This document shows, piece after piece, positions 25,521-39,137 of a stretch of 64,000 nt of DNA (position 1 is the stretch's first letter; each line of letters starts with the position of its first letter). This stretch comes from Scatophagus argus (taxonomy: Eukaryota; Chordata; Actinopteri; Scatophagidae). The DNA is taken from contig NC_058501.1 in the NCBI RefSeq assembly GCF_020382885.2, positions 7,254,001 through 7,318,000 of the forward strand, in the 5' to 3' direction. A model generated the notes under the pieces. It worked only from the letters and a program-made list of their open reading frames with translations. It had not been told where the DNA came from and made no database searches. A program made the translations under genes and the position numbers.

Positions 25521-27449
25521 CTGCTGATTGTATAGATCTTCTGTGCTGCCGGGTTCAAGGTGTTTGTGAAGCATCCACATTTTAGGACTTGTAGCAGCTT
25601 TTATGGGCAAACATGTAACCACACACAAGCAATTTGACTCTTTGTTTTTGTTCCTCTCAGTGAACTTACACACTAATAGACCTTCAGCAGCAGTCCACCA
25701 CCAGCTCACTGGGTTCACTTTTATTGAGCTTCAGGTGATTGTTGTTGCACCATGTGTTGTCTTTATCAGTGCTCTGTAAAAATAGTCTTTAATGGAAGAC
25801 AGAGTGTTTCTCACTGGAAATCATTTTATTTTATTTAATTCCTTCAAAGTCTTCCCCACGTGTGGTTCTGGACAGATGTGGATGTAAACTACAATTTTAC
25901 TGGTTGGCAGGGGCATATAGCCACAAGGTACTTATACTAGTTCTAAGATACTGTATGTTAGAAAGCTCTGACAAGCAGGGATGGTAGTTGATTGACATTA
26001 CCATTCTTGGACCGAATTGGGTGAAATGCATTTCAAAAGTATTAATAGGTTATTAGGTGTTAACATTATAATTTGTGAAAAGTTAATGATCAAAACACAT
26101 ACCCCGAAAGCATTTATACTGATATGTATTTTTGTACTGTAGCTCTGCTCTAAATTCAGATACATTTCTTCAAAGAGATTCTATCATTTCATGAGCTTGA
26201 CTCTTGTAATGCAAAGATGCATTTCATTTTCATGGTCACTGTTTGATGTAGACTGGTCATTATGATGTTGAATCGAGGCAACTGTGCCTCATCTGAAATC
26301 AGCCTATGAACATATCAAGGGTTTGCTGAGAAAGGGAGTGTATGTGATGTGAGCAGCTCTCGAGGAACTTCAGCTGGTAATTGCTAGTTTTGAACTACAA
26401 ATAAATTAGAAATGAACAAACATGTCAAGAGCCTGAGTGAAAATAGTACATTAAAGTTGTTTGACAGCATGTCTTTTTTTTTAATTTTGATATGCAGTAC
26501 CTAATCTCAGAAAAAGGGAAGAAGAGGCAAATGCAAACATTTTGCATGCTATAAAGTGTTACAACCCTTTCTCTCTAAACCCTCCATTCACCTTGCTTGA
26601 TGGGTCCTACTGTATGTGCACTCTTAAAACAACTCATTTCATGTGTTGATTTACTGGTTTTATTCTGTAAATAGGAACTGTTTTATTAATTGGTACTTAT
26701 TTCAGTGTCTCAAATTCTCTTCTCATTGTTTTCACTGTAGATTGTCATTTTCTGTTACTTCTTGCTTTGTGATGTTGATTGAGATGTTCTTTACTTAAGA
26801 TGAGACATGAAACTGTTTATTTTTATTGATTTGTCTATATTGACTCCCTTACATGCTGTTGAACAAATAATGCTGGAATAACTGTTACACTTGAATTGCT
26901 GCTCTGTGCTGGAAAAAATTCAATGGGATGAAAGTGAATTCATCTAGATGCTGATTTTTCTATAAAAGCTCTAATTGCCAAGTGTGACTGACTTGTTGAC
27001 ATCTTTTTTGATGTAATAACTGTCTTTATAAATTACAGATGATAAGATATGTTGCACAGGGTGCGTTGTCATGGTGTAACACAAACATGAACATGAACAA
27101 GCAAAATGCAGCTTGCCGTGTGGGACTGGAAACTGAATAAGGGCAAATTCTGCTGTGCGTCATCACTTAGTGCTGCAAGAACATAACATAACATAACATT
27201 CCCAGTCTGTAAAGCACATTCTGTTGTCAGCATGTTCATAAGAACTCATGGTTTTAATAATTACTTATGGTATATGCACACACTTTGTCCAATTCCTGAT
27301 ATTGGATACTTACAAAGTACTTCAGGTGAAACTGTCTATTTACACACTGAAACTCATTGTTAAGGTCTTAAGGCTTTCCTGACTCTATTTGAGGTGTGTG
27401 TGGTCAACCTGACGGAAACGATACACAAAAGTATAAAAACAAAAAAACA
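25521..27449. other. Intergenic between depdc1b and galr1
   Basis: AT-rich DNA with no exon recognised. Some of the first part may still be depdc1b 3' UTR if a distal polyadenylation site is used. A small (ACATA)n stretch lies at about 27180-27199. Confidence 0.5.
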
Positions 27450-27690
27450 TGCAATTTGCTGTTGCCAGCAAGTGGCGCTATGAGAATAACCAAATATTTG
27501 CATGTAAGTGCTTCAGGTTTAAACTCTTAAGCACCACCACGGACACACTTCTCAAGTTCTGAAGAAGCCTCACAGGCATTACACAAGCCTACCAAATTTT
27601 GTCCATCTGGGTGAAACATACGAGTTTTGTAGGGGGCCCCTGGAGTCATTTTGCCACGGCCATTACAGAAATATCAACACCGAGCGTAGC
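27450..27690 (+). repeat. Probable diverged dispersed repeat ('agtggcgctatgag')
   Basis: The segment 'cagcaagtggcgctatgag', followed by 'accaaattttgtccatctgg' and later 'gccacggccattacag', resembles a teleost repeat recognisable by its 'tggcgctat' core and 'ccaaatttggt' phrases. It is strongly diverged and its borders are uncertain. Confidence 0.4.
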
Positions 27691-29129
27691 CCTGCAGTGC
27701 CTCATCTTCACCACAGGATGCCAACTGTGACACAAGCTGCAAGCAGCCTACACTGCCTGTCTGAACTGACTTTGCAGGCTATCACACAAACGATCACACC
27801 CCTTTCACTATTTAGGATGGCAATGACTGTTCCAGGTATAAGGCGAACCCTCAGATGTTACCAGAGAAACAGAGTTATGTACTTGTTTATATTTTGTTTA
27901 CAGAACTCATGAAAAATTAATGGTCTGTGTTTCTTCAGTGAGTGACTATGGTATATGCAGGATAATGCCCTGTAAGGTGTCCTGTCCTGGCTTCCACCTC
28001 TGCTTCTGTGTTGTCCATGATTTCCAGATAATGCACACCTCATCACGCATGATCCCTTATATAATAAATGACAAGTACAATGGAACAGGAAAATACACTG
28101 AATATGTTTTTTTTGTATATTTAATAGAAAATATTTTTCTTTCCTTAACAAAAGCAATGCGTTTTCCCAGACAGATACTTGAGAATAAGAATTTCAGTTT
28201 TAGACATGACCCTGTCTGCCTTAGCGGACCCTTCTCTTTTTTTTTTTGCTGTACGCACACATGAAAAAGCTTTTGACTGATGTTAATTCATATGACAACA
28301 GAGAATAAATTAGTCTCCAGGGCCACTGTGAGATGTTTTGCTGGTGTGTGACACCGCAAAAGAGATGCAAGTCAGCAGCTGACACCTGCATGATTTCACA
28401 AGGAAACATCCCACACAGTAAACACTGGCTCGTACATGGAGGTGGAGAGAAAACTTCAGTGTCCCACACAGCTTCTGACCCTAGTGATTCACAGTGTTGA
28501 AGCCTGTGTGTTTAAAATTGTGAACACTCTGTCGAATTATTCTGATGGCACAACAACTTTGTGTTTATTACAAATTAGACAACGCCGGTGAAAATCTGTC
28601 ACTGACCTCTTCGAATGGGGAGGATTACCACAGTGTGTGGAGATTTTTAAATTCTGCATTAAATGTCAAAGCAGGATGAAAGCAAGTGTTTTACAGAACA
28701 GGTAGTTTTTATCTTCACCAAGACAGCTGTTTACACAGGCTGTGAAGCATAATTTTAGGCTTCAGATCTGTTTTCTTGTGTTGAGTTTGTGTACGGGCTG
28801 TCAAAATGCAAGGTGACTCACACAGCTGCAGCTCTGGGACTATACTTGTACACAGTAGTGCTCTGAACTAATCTCATGTCAATTGTCAACTATTTTGACA
28901 TGCTCACAATGTTGATAACATACAACATTGTTGGCTTCACCTGTGGCAACCATGCATGTCTGTACATCTGGTGGGTGTGGAGATATCTCGTAAGATAACA
29001 CAAAATATGAACTGGGTAGTGGCATGACATGGTCAGCGTATCACCAAACTTGGATTAATCCTCTCTGGACTGTGAAAACACTGAAACAAAAATGCCATTC
29101 TCACAGTGATGCTGCAGGAAAAGTCAGGA
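27691..29129. other. Intergenic, no gene recognised
   Basis: No exon or RNA gene was supported. Overlapping open frames on both strands between 27858 and 28469 have biased AT-rich translations without known motifs. Confidence 0.5.
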
Positions 29130-29230
29130 GATCCTGTAAGTTATGTAGGATTCATTAGAAACCATGAATATCTGTTCCAGATTCCATGCCTTCCAACAGT
29201 TGTTGAGACATTTTAGTCTCAGCCACAGCC
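29130..29230 (+). repeat. Old dispersed teleost repeat, 3' fragment
   Basis: The words 'gaatatctgttccagattcca' (read in part) and 'acagttgttgagacattttagtct' (read in part) parallel the end of the copy at 6095-6350, in the same orientation. Only the terminal part is recognisable. Confidence 0.55.
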
Positions 29231-29792
29231 ATCGTGACTCTAGGCTTGTTGATCCACGTAAAAGTGCTCCCTGCATGTAATACATGATTCAATTAGCAGA
29301 GAGCAGAAAATATTTTGCAGTGTTTCTTGCTTGAAATCCGACAGCGTTGTGTTTCTACAGTCTTGCTTTGTCCTAAACCCTTGAGATTATCGAGCAACTT
29401 TTTCTCAGTTTGTAATTTGTTTTAACTTACACAACTTAACTCACTCTGGAATTCTATGATATCTGCCCTTCAAATTAAATTTGTATCAGTTCGCAGTCCT
29501 TGCAGTTACCTGATAAGAAAAACGTCAACTATAATTTGAGTGTGAACACACCATTAGGTGTCATTATCATCAACAACATCAAGCAACACTGTGCAATGTG
29601 CATGTGATATTAATGAGAGTCCTAAGTCTGAGGAGGAAGATGCACCAGTGACCCCCTGACCACATTCAGACATACCTCAGATAACCTGGAATCTTGTGCT
29701 ATCATCTACTGATTGCAGCTACCACTTAAAGAGGTCTTAGGTTAGTAGCAGTCTATGACTCCCTGGAAGTTATCATCGTGATGTTAATGAAT

Positions 29793-29965
29793 CAAGGATC
29801 AAGGGTCTTTATTGTCATTATGCAAGCGTAGCGAAATTTTATAGAGATTCTCGACTTAAAGGCACGCGTAATAAATAGCAGAAATACTTAAAAAACACTT
29901 AATAAAAATATAAAGGATATAAAACACAAGGCTAAATAGCTAGATAAAGTGCACTTAGTGCCAGT
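29793..29965 (+). repeat. Short dispersed repeat ('ggtctttattgtcatt' type)
   Basis: The 'gggtctttattgtcatt' start followed by 'gcgaaatttt' and an A-rich, 'aagtgca'-containing interior matches the general form of the repeat also begun at 24863 and 54019. It is non-coding. Confidence 0.5.
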
Positions 29966-32900
29966 CTATGGTATGCTGTGAGTGTTTGATGTGGTAATTT
30001 GAAAAAAAAGGTGAAATGACCCTAATGAATGGTGGTTTGGAGAGGTCTGTGGTCATTATGCTTAAGTTATTATCAGAGCATTAATATTCCAGGCTGTGAA
30101 CCTGCAGCAGGAGGTCCATTCAAAGTGATTGGGAGTAGCTGATTTCTCAGCAGTGGAGTGAAGGAGAGGACATTAACTCCATCATCAGGGACCTCTTCAG
30201 CCTTTGTAGCCATGAAGACAAAAGCAGACCTGAATAGAAAGCAGCCAATTTGCTGCCATGCATCATAATTGTATAGCTGGCATTAGGTGCAACCTTAAAC
30301 CCAGGGTCATTCAGCATTTCTGATCTGTAAGTCCTGCAAATTAAGTCAAAGTGACAGCCAACCCAGAATACTTGTCTCCGTGTTGTGGCTTAAAGCCAGG
30401 CTCTCGTCCTTGCTGTATGTGATTTGTTCTCCCATAATGTTCATGTATGTGTTCTTTATATTCTACAGCTTACACTCACAGATACAGAACAGAGTGCAAA
30501 TAGGATCATTTCACATTCATTTTCTCCAGTTCTGTCAAGGTTTGCCCATACAACATTTTTTGATATTATTTGGAGTTAGTGAGTCAGCCCATGCCCTCTG
30601 GTTGGGAAAGCGCATGCTGTTTCACTAATGCATTTTCTGGGAATAGACATGTAGCTTTGGTAACTGTTTTTCCACTCTGGACTTGAAAGGAATGCAACAC
30701 GAGGAGAAACAAAATGCTCTTGTATGTGTAATATTTTCCCACTCTCATGTGCAAAAGAGTTAAGAAATTATTGTTTGGTAGCTTCCCACACTAATTTGTT
30801 GGATTAACTTTACTGCCAATGCACTTATCCTAAATTGAGAAAAATATTATTTTAATTGATTCAGACTTTTTTTTTACATGCTGTTCACTAACTATGTCTC
30901 CACTAATCATGCATGAGTCATAATTACAAGAGCACAAACATTCACAGCATGATGTTCACCTGCTCTGCGGAGAAACAGTTTGAATGAGTGTTACCGTGTT
31001 AGTCGTGTGCAGATACTTAAGCAAAGACAAAACGGGCAGAGAAGTGCATACAGTTTATTAGGGATTAGGAAGGGAATAAATCAATTTTGAATCACTCACA
31101 GCTTGTCTTTCATTTACCAGATTGTGCAAGTGCATACATTCTTGAAGCTAATATGTGACTGTCAAAAAAGTAAATGCATGCATTAAATCAGAAATGTTTC
31201 AGGGAATTAATGAAGACTTATATGCATCATAATGAATTATTGGAAAGGTTAAATGCAGAAGTATACACACTTGTCAATGACGGGTGACCTTTTCAGTCCA
31301 GTTCTCTGTTTTGATATTGTATCTCCAGTCTGCATCGTTGCTCATTCAAGCCAAACATAAAGCCATTCTCGCTCCACCTTCTATTAGATAACAGCCAATT
31401 TGGAGGAAATGAGGCTGCACTGTCTGTACATGGGTCGAGTCTGAGTGAGTGAGTGAGTGAGTGAGTGAGTAATCTTTAAGTGTCGTGGCTCTTCCAGTCG
31501 AGTGTTTTTCTGCTGCATGCATTGAGAGTGCTTTTTGTTTCTTGGCCTTTTGTGCTGTAAAAAAAACAGTGTGAGTGCCGCAAAGCTTTTGTGCTGATCT
31601 CAAGGTGTGATCGTACACTTAAAAGCAACATATCCTTTCTTCAACATGAGATGAGCTAAAGCGTTACTCCCATATTCTTCCTGATTGTGTTTCTTTAATC
31701 AAAGGAGAATTAGTTCATTAGTTTGCTGTGAAAGGGCAGTTATGAACCATTATCCCTCTCCATCACTCACACCATAGCTGTGCTACCTCCAGGTGAAATC
31801 AGCTTCATTAATCCCAAGCTCCAGAAGCAATTTTCCCCTGATACTTCATACTTTCTGACACACTTTGAAGTTTGTCTTTTGTGTTGTGTTGGGTTGTGTT
31901 GTGTGTGTGTGTGTTCCTCAGAAGCAGAGAAGGTCTAAAGAGAAAAGGAATTGAAAAAAGGAAAGTATGAATGCCACTGACGTCTGTTTGATTCATACTC
32001 ATTTTGGGCGGCTTTCTGTCAGTCTTTGGTGATCATAGAAAGTATCATCAGTAAACAACTGATTGCACACAGACACAGAAAGAGCTTCTGTGGAAGTAAT
32101 TCAACATCAAGCTCATGATGAGGAGGCATCCACTGAATCCGTCATCATCGCTGTGTAATGATACAAACGAAAATGTATTCTGGAAGAGGAATTTTTTCTC
32201 GTTTCATTGTATATTTATCAGGAAACCAGGTTAGTGTCAGGCAGTCTGGCAATCAGAAAGAACTGTGGTGAATAATAATGAACTGAATACATAAAAAAAT
32301 ATGTGACCATACATACCACCAAGACTTGGCCGGCAGAGTTGTGCCTTGCATTACATTTGCCCAGCACTCGCTCTCAGTGTTTGATCACCCATTGGCACAT
32401 ATCACATGAGTGTTTGTTTTCTCAATGTCTAAAGCACACAAATAAAGAGTAGATGACTGAGCAACACTGTCAGATCTTTAGATAGTTTGACATAAAATGA
32501 TTGGATTTATTACTTGTCCAAGTACACACAACTGGATGTGAGGAAGCAAGTGTGTACAAGAAAATGTGTGCTGGTGCAGCTTTAAGTCGACCACTGAGAT
32601 TAGAGGTGTGACAGTATCGATTTATTTCGTACTGCAGTGAAAAAACAATGTATCCCTGCAGTTTGGAGTAATTTGTGGTCAATCAAAGGCTGTGTTTCTG
32701 ACTGGGAATGTGTGTGACAGCTCTGATCTCAAATGGAAAAAAAAACATCTGTGCTGTGGTGCCAGAGATAATGGGTGGCAACATTACCCACAACGCAACA
32801 CAGACAGCTTGGTCAAAGGTGTGTGTCGTGCTAGATGCTGTTAATATAGCCTCGTGCAGCTAGCCTCAAGCCAATGTGGGGTGTCGTCTATGAGATCACT

Positions 32901-33231
32901 TCTTTCCAGCTCCACAGACATATCATTTCAGACTTTATGCCAACTGAATCCTCAAAATATTTTGTACCTTGGCCAATCATGCATAATTAATCTTCCAGTA
33001 TCTGGTAAAATGAAACCCATGACATTGGCCTACCTTTGTGTCTGACTGCTGCACCATTTGTTGTTTTGAATCTTATTCAGTGTTCAGTGGTTTGTGTTAG
33101 TCTAGCAGTTCTCTTACCTAGATACAGTTATGCTAAGATCCTGAGTAAAATCAATCCATGTAGACTCAATGAGTAACACATCACTTGTTACAGCCTACCT
33201 AGTTAACAGTAACTTAGCATCAATAACTTGG
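29966..33231. other. Intergenic with simple repeats only
   Basis: No gene was recognised. A (GAGT)n microsatellite occupies 31442-31470 and a GT-rich stretch lies at about 31871-31914. Open frames such as 30380-30628 and 31346-31618 lack motifs, and the second partly reflects the microsatellite. Confidence 0.55.
31442..31470. repeat. (GAGT)n microsatellite
   Basis: About seven uninterrupted copies of a four-base unit. It produces a Leu-Thr-His-Ser repeat in a spurious - strand frame. Confidence 0.95.
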
Positions 33232-33322
33232 CAGAATGTCATTAGTTTTACATATTTTTGCTCATAAACCTAAAGTACTGGATAAATTGTAATTTTGACC
33301 TGATGATGGTGTAAGGTGAAAA
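33232..33322 (+). repeat. Old dispersed teleost repeat, middle fragment
   Basis: The words 'aatgtcattagttttacat', 'gctcataaacctaaagtac' and 'ttttgacctgatgatgg' parallel the middle of the family represented at 6095-6350. It lies in the same orientation and directly precedes the SINE-like repeat at 33390. Confidence 0.55.
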
Positions 33323-33389
33323 TTTAGCGTAGAGTAGAGTAGAAAACAGAAAAGAGAAAAAGAGAAAAGCAGTGTAAAACTAAGTAAAA

Positions 33390-33722
33390 CAGAATCAGCT
33401 TTATTGACAGTATATATATTTTTACATACACACACTGAATTCGTCTTCTTTTGACCCATCCTTAGTTGAACACACACATGCAACACCCGGCAAATTACAT
33501 GCAGTGAAACACACACAGGAGCAGTGGGCAGCATCAAGCGCCCGGGGAGCATATTAGGGGATTAAGTGCCTTGCTGAAGGGCACGTCAGCCGGCTAATGG
33601 AGGGGGGGGGGCATTTTTCGCATTAATCACTCCACCACACCCAAATTTTTCCTGCCCGTCCGGTGGGGGAATCGAACCGGTGACCTTCCGATCACAAGCC
33701 GCTTCTCCAACCTCTAGGCCAC
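33390..33722 (-). repeat. tRNA-derived SINE-like repeat
   Basis: On the - strand the element opens with 'gtggcctagaggttgga' (an A-box-like word) and continues to 'ggttcgattcc' (a B-box-like word, plus-strand position about 33668-33678). This is the spacing of a tRNA-derived RNA polymerase III head. The body then carries 'tgcccttcagcaaggcactt', and the copy ends near 33390 at an 'aataaagctgatt' tail. A G-run lies at 33603-33611 on the + strand. It is too degenerate to be a working tRNA gene. Confidence 0.7.
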
Positions 33723-35409
33723 AGCTTGAATAGAATAGAGCTTTAGTGTCCCCGATGGACAATTTGACTTTGTCAACTTTGAGCAAACCAAAGCTGTTCA
33801 GCTGACATGGCTTAAAGTGTTTGCTGTTTGAATGGCAGCACTACTACTGTGGCATTAATACTTCACAAATACCTTTATAATGAATTAGAAATTTTAATAA
33901 AAGTCTTTGTTTTACATTAGCTCAGAAGTAATTACCATTGATCATACTACCACAGTGTGACCTCTTAAAAACAATGTGGTTTCATTCTCTACAATTATCA
34001 ACGGATGTAACTGCATCTGATTCTCTAAGGACAAGAGTTTAGTTCTGGTTTGTGCTCTGGGCAGCTGACCAATCATGTTTGAGTGTGCTTGTGCAGGTAC
34101 TTCATGTGGAGAGCAAAAAAAGTGGAATGCATTTGCTAAAATGCAATCTCAGAACCCAATAATTCATATTTTCTATTAGTCATTCATATCCAGATATCTA
34201 TTTTTAGTAATTAGTCAAAACGTCGTCTCCTAAATCGTCATTCCTAAGGTTGTTAACTGGACTAAACAGCAGCCGGCACATGAAACAGGGAGTTTTAGCT
34301 CGTACACCCAAAACATTGGTTGTTGATCCCAGAGTCTAAATCGGGTAACAGTTGTCTGAAGCTCAGCATTCTTAATAATTGTTAAAATCACAACAGTACC
34401 CCATTCATTAAAAAATATTCTTGGCCTGTGATTTTTTTTTCCCTCAACCAGTCCCTGGCATGGGGTATGGAAACATGTGAAACAGCTGTGTCCTGTTTTT
34501 CCTCTGGATGTACTTACATGTTGAAGCCAAATGTCCCTTGTGTAATTTCATTTCAGTAGAGCCCTTAGGACTGTTGCTCCTTCTTCCCAAGTCATCAGCT
34601 TTATCTTATATACTATGCTAATATACTATCTATGTTAATATAGTTGCAATGACCTCCTCTTGCCAGATACTTACAGCACAAGACATAATGGGAAGACAGG
34701 CTGTTTCCTCAGACCTCAGGGATCACTGAGTTGATTTCATGCCAGGAAATGTCCTCCACTAGTGTGTAATCAGCAAACCAAACTCAGAAGGGAACCTAAC
34801 TGGTGGAAGCCTACACTGCTATTTTCTGTCTTTTGACCACATCTTACTGTGACAGTGAGGGAAGTGAAGGCTCTTGTTTTCTATCAGAAAGGAATGAATA
34901 AAAGATCCTTCTATAGAAGAAGGCCTCAATGACATGTGAGAATAATTGTTTTAAGAGAAGCAAAAAGCACAAAGAATTTAAGAAATGCAAAACAAGTTTT
35001 GTTAATGGAACAAAATGAGTTTTTCAAGGAAAAGCCACAAAGTTTAATATAATTATATACTGCATAAAGACACAATCAAAGCCTGGATATATTTCAAAAT
35101 ATTATCCAGATATTATGCACTTCAGAGAAAGCCTTCACTGTTTCTCACATTCTGCATTTCAAGCACAGAGAGATTAAACAGACAAGAATTTATCTTTTTT
35201 TCTGGTAAACTATTTGATTGACAGCTAAATAATACAAGAAACAAAATTGAAAAAACACACCAAGACAAGCTCAATAAAACACATTAAGCACTGAAAAGCT
35301 GTACAAACAGTATAATCTAAGTGAATAAATAAATAAAAAGAAAATTAGAAAGTGAGAATCTCTCAAGAAACCTCCACTAAGAAAGAGCACCTTTACTGCA
35401 TGTTGTCTC
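33723..35409. other. Intergenic, no gene recognised
   Basis: No coding or RNA feature was supported in this AT-rich stretch. Confidence 0.55.
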
Positions 35410-36016
35410 TAGGGATGGGTATCGGGTCCTGACTAGTGGGTACCAAAATACTGATAACCTTGACAATTTGGTATTTATTTAACAAATTCCCATCTACCCC
35501 ATAATGATGATTAAATTACAAGCGTCAGGTGATTACATTTGACACTGGGCAACTGCGTATTTACATTCTGTGCTCTCCAGTCATGGCTGACAAGGAAGAA
35601 ACTGTGAGCTAACTTTATTAGATTTAGAAAACAGCTGAGAGAAAATAATACGGGAAAAAAGTAGAAGATCACTGGGCTGTTGAAGGTTGTGTTGTCAAAG
35701 ATTCACAGTCCTTCACTGCTGTGGAGTGCACTTGGTTTAGGCTTCGTACCAAAAGTTGAAAGCTAGCATAGCATAAATCGCTAACTGCTAGATGGGGGTT
35801 GTCCTGACTACCAGATATAACATTAACTAATTGTGCATTGCTTATGGCTATTAATTTTAATTATAGGGAGATGAGCACAGCCTTTAACCCCAAAACTGTA
35901 TCTTTTCATATCTTTTCTTATTAATCTCTCTTTCGTATCAATAAGAGTACTGATAATTATATGTAGCATCAGTATACATATCAGTATCGCTAAATTCCTA
36001 ACAATACCCATCCCTA
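35410..36016. mobile_element. MITE with hAT-like ends
   Basis: The left end reads TAGGGATGGGTATC and the right end, reverse-complemented, reads TAGGGATGGGTATT, giving terminal inverted repeats of 13 matching bases. The interior has 'ggtaccaaaatactgata' and 'cgtaccaaaagttgaaa', phrases common in fish hAT-type MITEs. There is no transposase: the longest open frame (35823-36011, - strand) is not protein-like. The 8-bp flanks (gttgtctc and atcctcac) do not match well, so the duplication has decayed or the ends are slightly misplaced. It is non-autonomous. Confidence 0.75.
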
Positions 36017-39000
36017 ATCCTCACTCTGCAGCATGCTCAGTATGTGTTTGCTTCACATACTTTTTTTTATATAATGTTCAAAGAGAAATCCTCTAGCTTT
36101 ATTTAAAAATTGAAACAATCTTTAGAAAGTTGTCTTTGCAAAGTGAAAGTTAATAATTTCAAATACAGCAAATTACAGTGTAAATATTTTGTTCGTATGG
36201 GATCTAAACATAGACCATGTACCCAAATTCAGTTCAAAGACTGCTTTAAATTGTTCTTGCTTTTTGAATGTGGACATCTGTTTAATATTTAAAAGGACAA
36301 AATGTTTACTGTAAATTGTTTGTGTAATTACATGTCAGAAAAAGTAGGCTTTCGTTACAGATTACAGTCTGCATAACCAATATTTATTTTGTAACTGACC
36401 TGATAAAGTGGTCACGGGTTCCAAGGAATTTTTCAACCTCAAATTCACTTTGCTTTCTGTTGGAGGTGCACAGCATTAGCAGTCTCTCTGCTCTCTCTCT
36501 ACATATTATACCTTTAATTGTCGATGACATGATATGATACGATGCAAAAATTTGATCTAGATTCTTTGCTAACATTGGATCCCAAAACTTTCCTACTATT
36601 TTAAAAGACATAAACATAACTATTTTACAGCAATACCTTCACAGATATACCAGTCCTCCCAGATTTGGGCAAATGCTTCATTCTCCAGCAACAACCATAA
36701 AATACACTATACGAGTAAGCACTCTATAATTACAAACTTAATAAGTTTATGTAATAGCCATTAACCTATTTCATCAGAAAATCAAAATGTTAACCATTAT
36801 TCCTGCCTTGTTACCCAATAATAATTTCACTGTACCTGTCTCAAACACTAAGTTGTACCCCATATTAGTCTGCAGTATTATTTTGAGACCCTGTATTAAA
36901 TAATTACACTGTAATTTGGCTGAAATCTAAAGTGTTACAAAATTCAAAAAACATTGAGTTATCTAACGAAAAACATATTCTGTTGTTCATGTGCTCTTCA
37001 GATGGATATTTTAAAAATTCTGTTTCACATCAGTATCATTTGCCACAGAAAGTCTGGTATTTTTACATTGCCCTATGTGCTAACCATAATCTCACCAATA
37101 AATTGCCATGTTCCTCACTGCAAATGTCCCACTTTTTTTTTTTTTTAAAAAAAAAAAGGATCAGTCCTGTGTGGGCATGACTGAGCATCACTGTACAGTC
37201 AGTACAAAGTCATCAACTGGACCTCCTCTGCTCTCTGGGAGTAATCCTTGACACTCACATCTGAGGTCCTCACTGACAGGGAAGATGAGAGTCTGCTGAT
37301 TACACTGATTAGTTCCTCCTCTCTGAATGAAGTTTTTCTTAATCAGTCATATCAGCTGCTGTAGCAAAAACCTGCAGCAGACCACCTGCTCTCCATGGGT
37401 CGCCTGAAAATCCATGCTGAGCTCAGCTTGGGATCCTTTTCAGAAAAAAGTGAACAAATGATCCAACACATTCTGTTAAGTCAGTCACAGCTTTCAAAGA
37501 TGTACATAAAATACTGTGCAATACTGTAGGTCAGACTTACAGTTCTAATATTATTTTGTTTGAATGATTTTCTTTTAATATACTGAGGTAAAGCTGCTGT
37601 GTGGAGGATTGGCACCTCATATACATATGGCATACAACATCAAAATAGAATAATTAATTCCACAGGCTCTCTTGCTGGATTGTTTTTGTGGTGAGAAAGA
37701 TAGCTACCAGAAAGGATGCAAAACAAGCATCTTGCTTTATATGTTCGGCAGCCTGGCCCATCATACAGCACAACACAGTCTGAACATAGCATAGCAGCCA
37801 AATAAAGGGAGGCTTTTACAGGCATATGTGAGTATCAGCTTCAGTGTCCATAATATTTACAGTGAAATCTATTTAAAATACAGACTTTAAACATACTGAG
37901 TGCAATGACAGTTGTACATTTTTTTTCTTATCTACAGTGGTGTACTTTTTCAGCATTGCTTGAAAAAAATCGTCATTCACTCTTTCTATTACATTATTTG
38001 GCACAGCTCCAACATATCTTTTGACAACTCTAAAACACCACATCCACACCTTCTTCTGAATTTAACACACAGAGAACAATGAGCTGCTGCTTAACAAGGT
38101 GCCAGTGGAGGCTACTTGTGGACTATCAACACTCAGCTCAGCCGTGGTGACAGCATGCTGCGCTTGGTTTGGCAAATATATTATCTTCAGTGTTAAACCA
38201 GCCTTAATTTTGCTTTGTCTAGATTAGTTTAATACTAGTTCTCACTACTAAGTTTCAAAAAATACGCATTTCAAACCTAAAAAGTGAGCCATTGCACCCC
38301 CGGGCTAATTCAGAATTAAAAGAAAAACTTTTAAACTGTGATGATTTGTACAGTATTTATATTTGTCAACAAACATGCTGCAACATACTACGCAGATTTT
38401 TCCTCAAAAAAAATATAGACTCATACAAAAATAATCCCTCTCAATGCATCATCCACAATACATCACGTACAAGCGTATGCCAAGTGTATGTCTGTATCTG
38501 TAGAGACTCTCTGTCTTTATTTTCTCACTTTCTTATTATTTTGCTGTAAATGTTTTTTTTTTCTTTCTGCATGTGTTGCAGCACGTTTGCCCTTGTCAGC
38601 TGTAATTTACCACTCTGGAACTCCCTGAAGGAGAACTGAGCAGTTTGATATGATTGATCGATCAGCCATGTTTGTTAGTTTCAAAAAAGTCCTAATTTAA
38701 AAAAATAGTGAAGGACTTGACAGTTTTGTATAGTGGATGAGTTTAGACATTTACCTCAAACCTGACTTCATATCACCTCTTAACCAGATCTAAGTCAGCC
38801 TCCAACTCCAAACTGGATAAAATTAGTCATCAAGAGTAATTTAGGACATGTATACACTTAGGCATATCTAATTTACAACATGTCCGTTATCTGAATTTAC
38901 AACATGTACATTTACAACATTTTGGTGTTATCATAAGCTGCATTTCTTTTCATACAACTAGTCTATATGAAATGCATGAAGCTAACCAATGTGTCAGTTT

Positions 39001-39091
39001 CTCCAATGGACACCCATCCCACCACTTAACTTTCAATAAGACAGCAAACAAACCAACCCTTTAATTCTTGAAGTACCACAGCTGACTGAGG
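36017..39091. other. Intergenic downstream of galr1
   Basis: No gene was recognised. The stretch contains a T14A11 tract at 37133-37157. Several polyadenylation-like hexamers occur on the - strand, so part of it could be galr1 3' UTR. Confidence 0.5.
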
Positions 39092-39097
39092 TTTATT
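39092..39097 (-). terminator. galr1: Candidate polyadenylation signal for galr1
   Basis: TTTATT on the + strand is AATAAA for the - strand gene, about 445 bases past the galr1 stop codon. Further hexamers exist beyond it, so the assignment is provisional. Confidence 0.35.
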
Positions 39098-39137
39098 CAT
39101 TTTGAAGTCAGAAAGAACAGTTTCCTCATATTCCTTA

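Noticed and set aside
33645..33722. Second tRNA-like sequence on the - strand
   Set aside because: It is the head of a degenerate SINE-like repeat rather than a tRNA gene; its B-box is followed by repeat body and a G-run.
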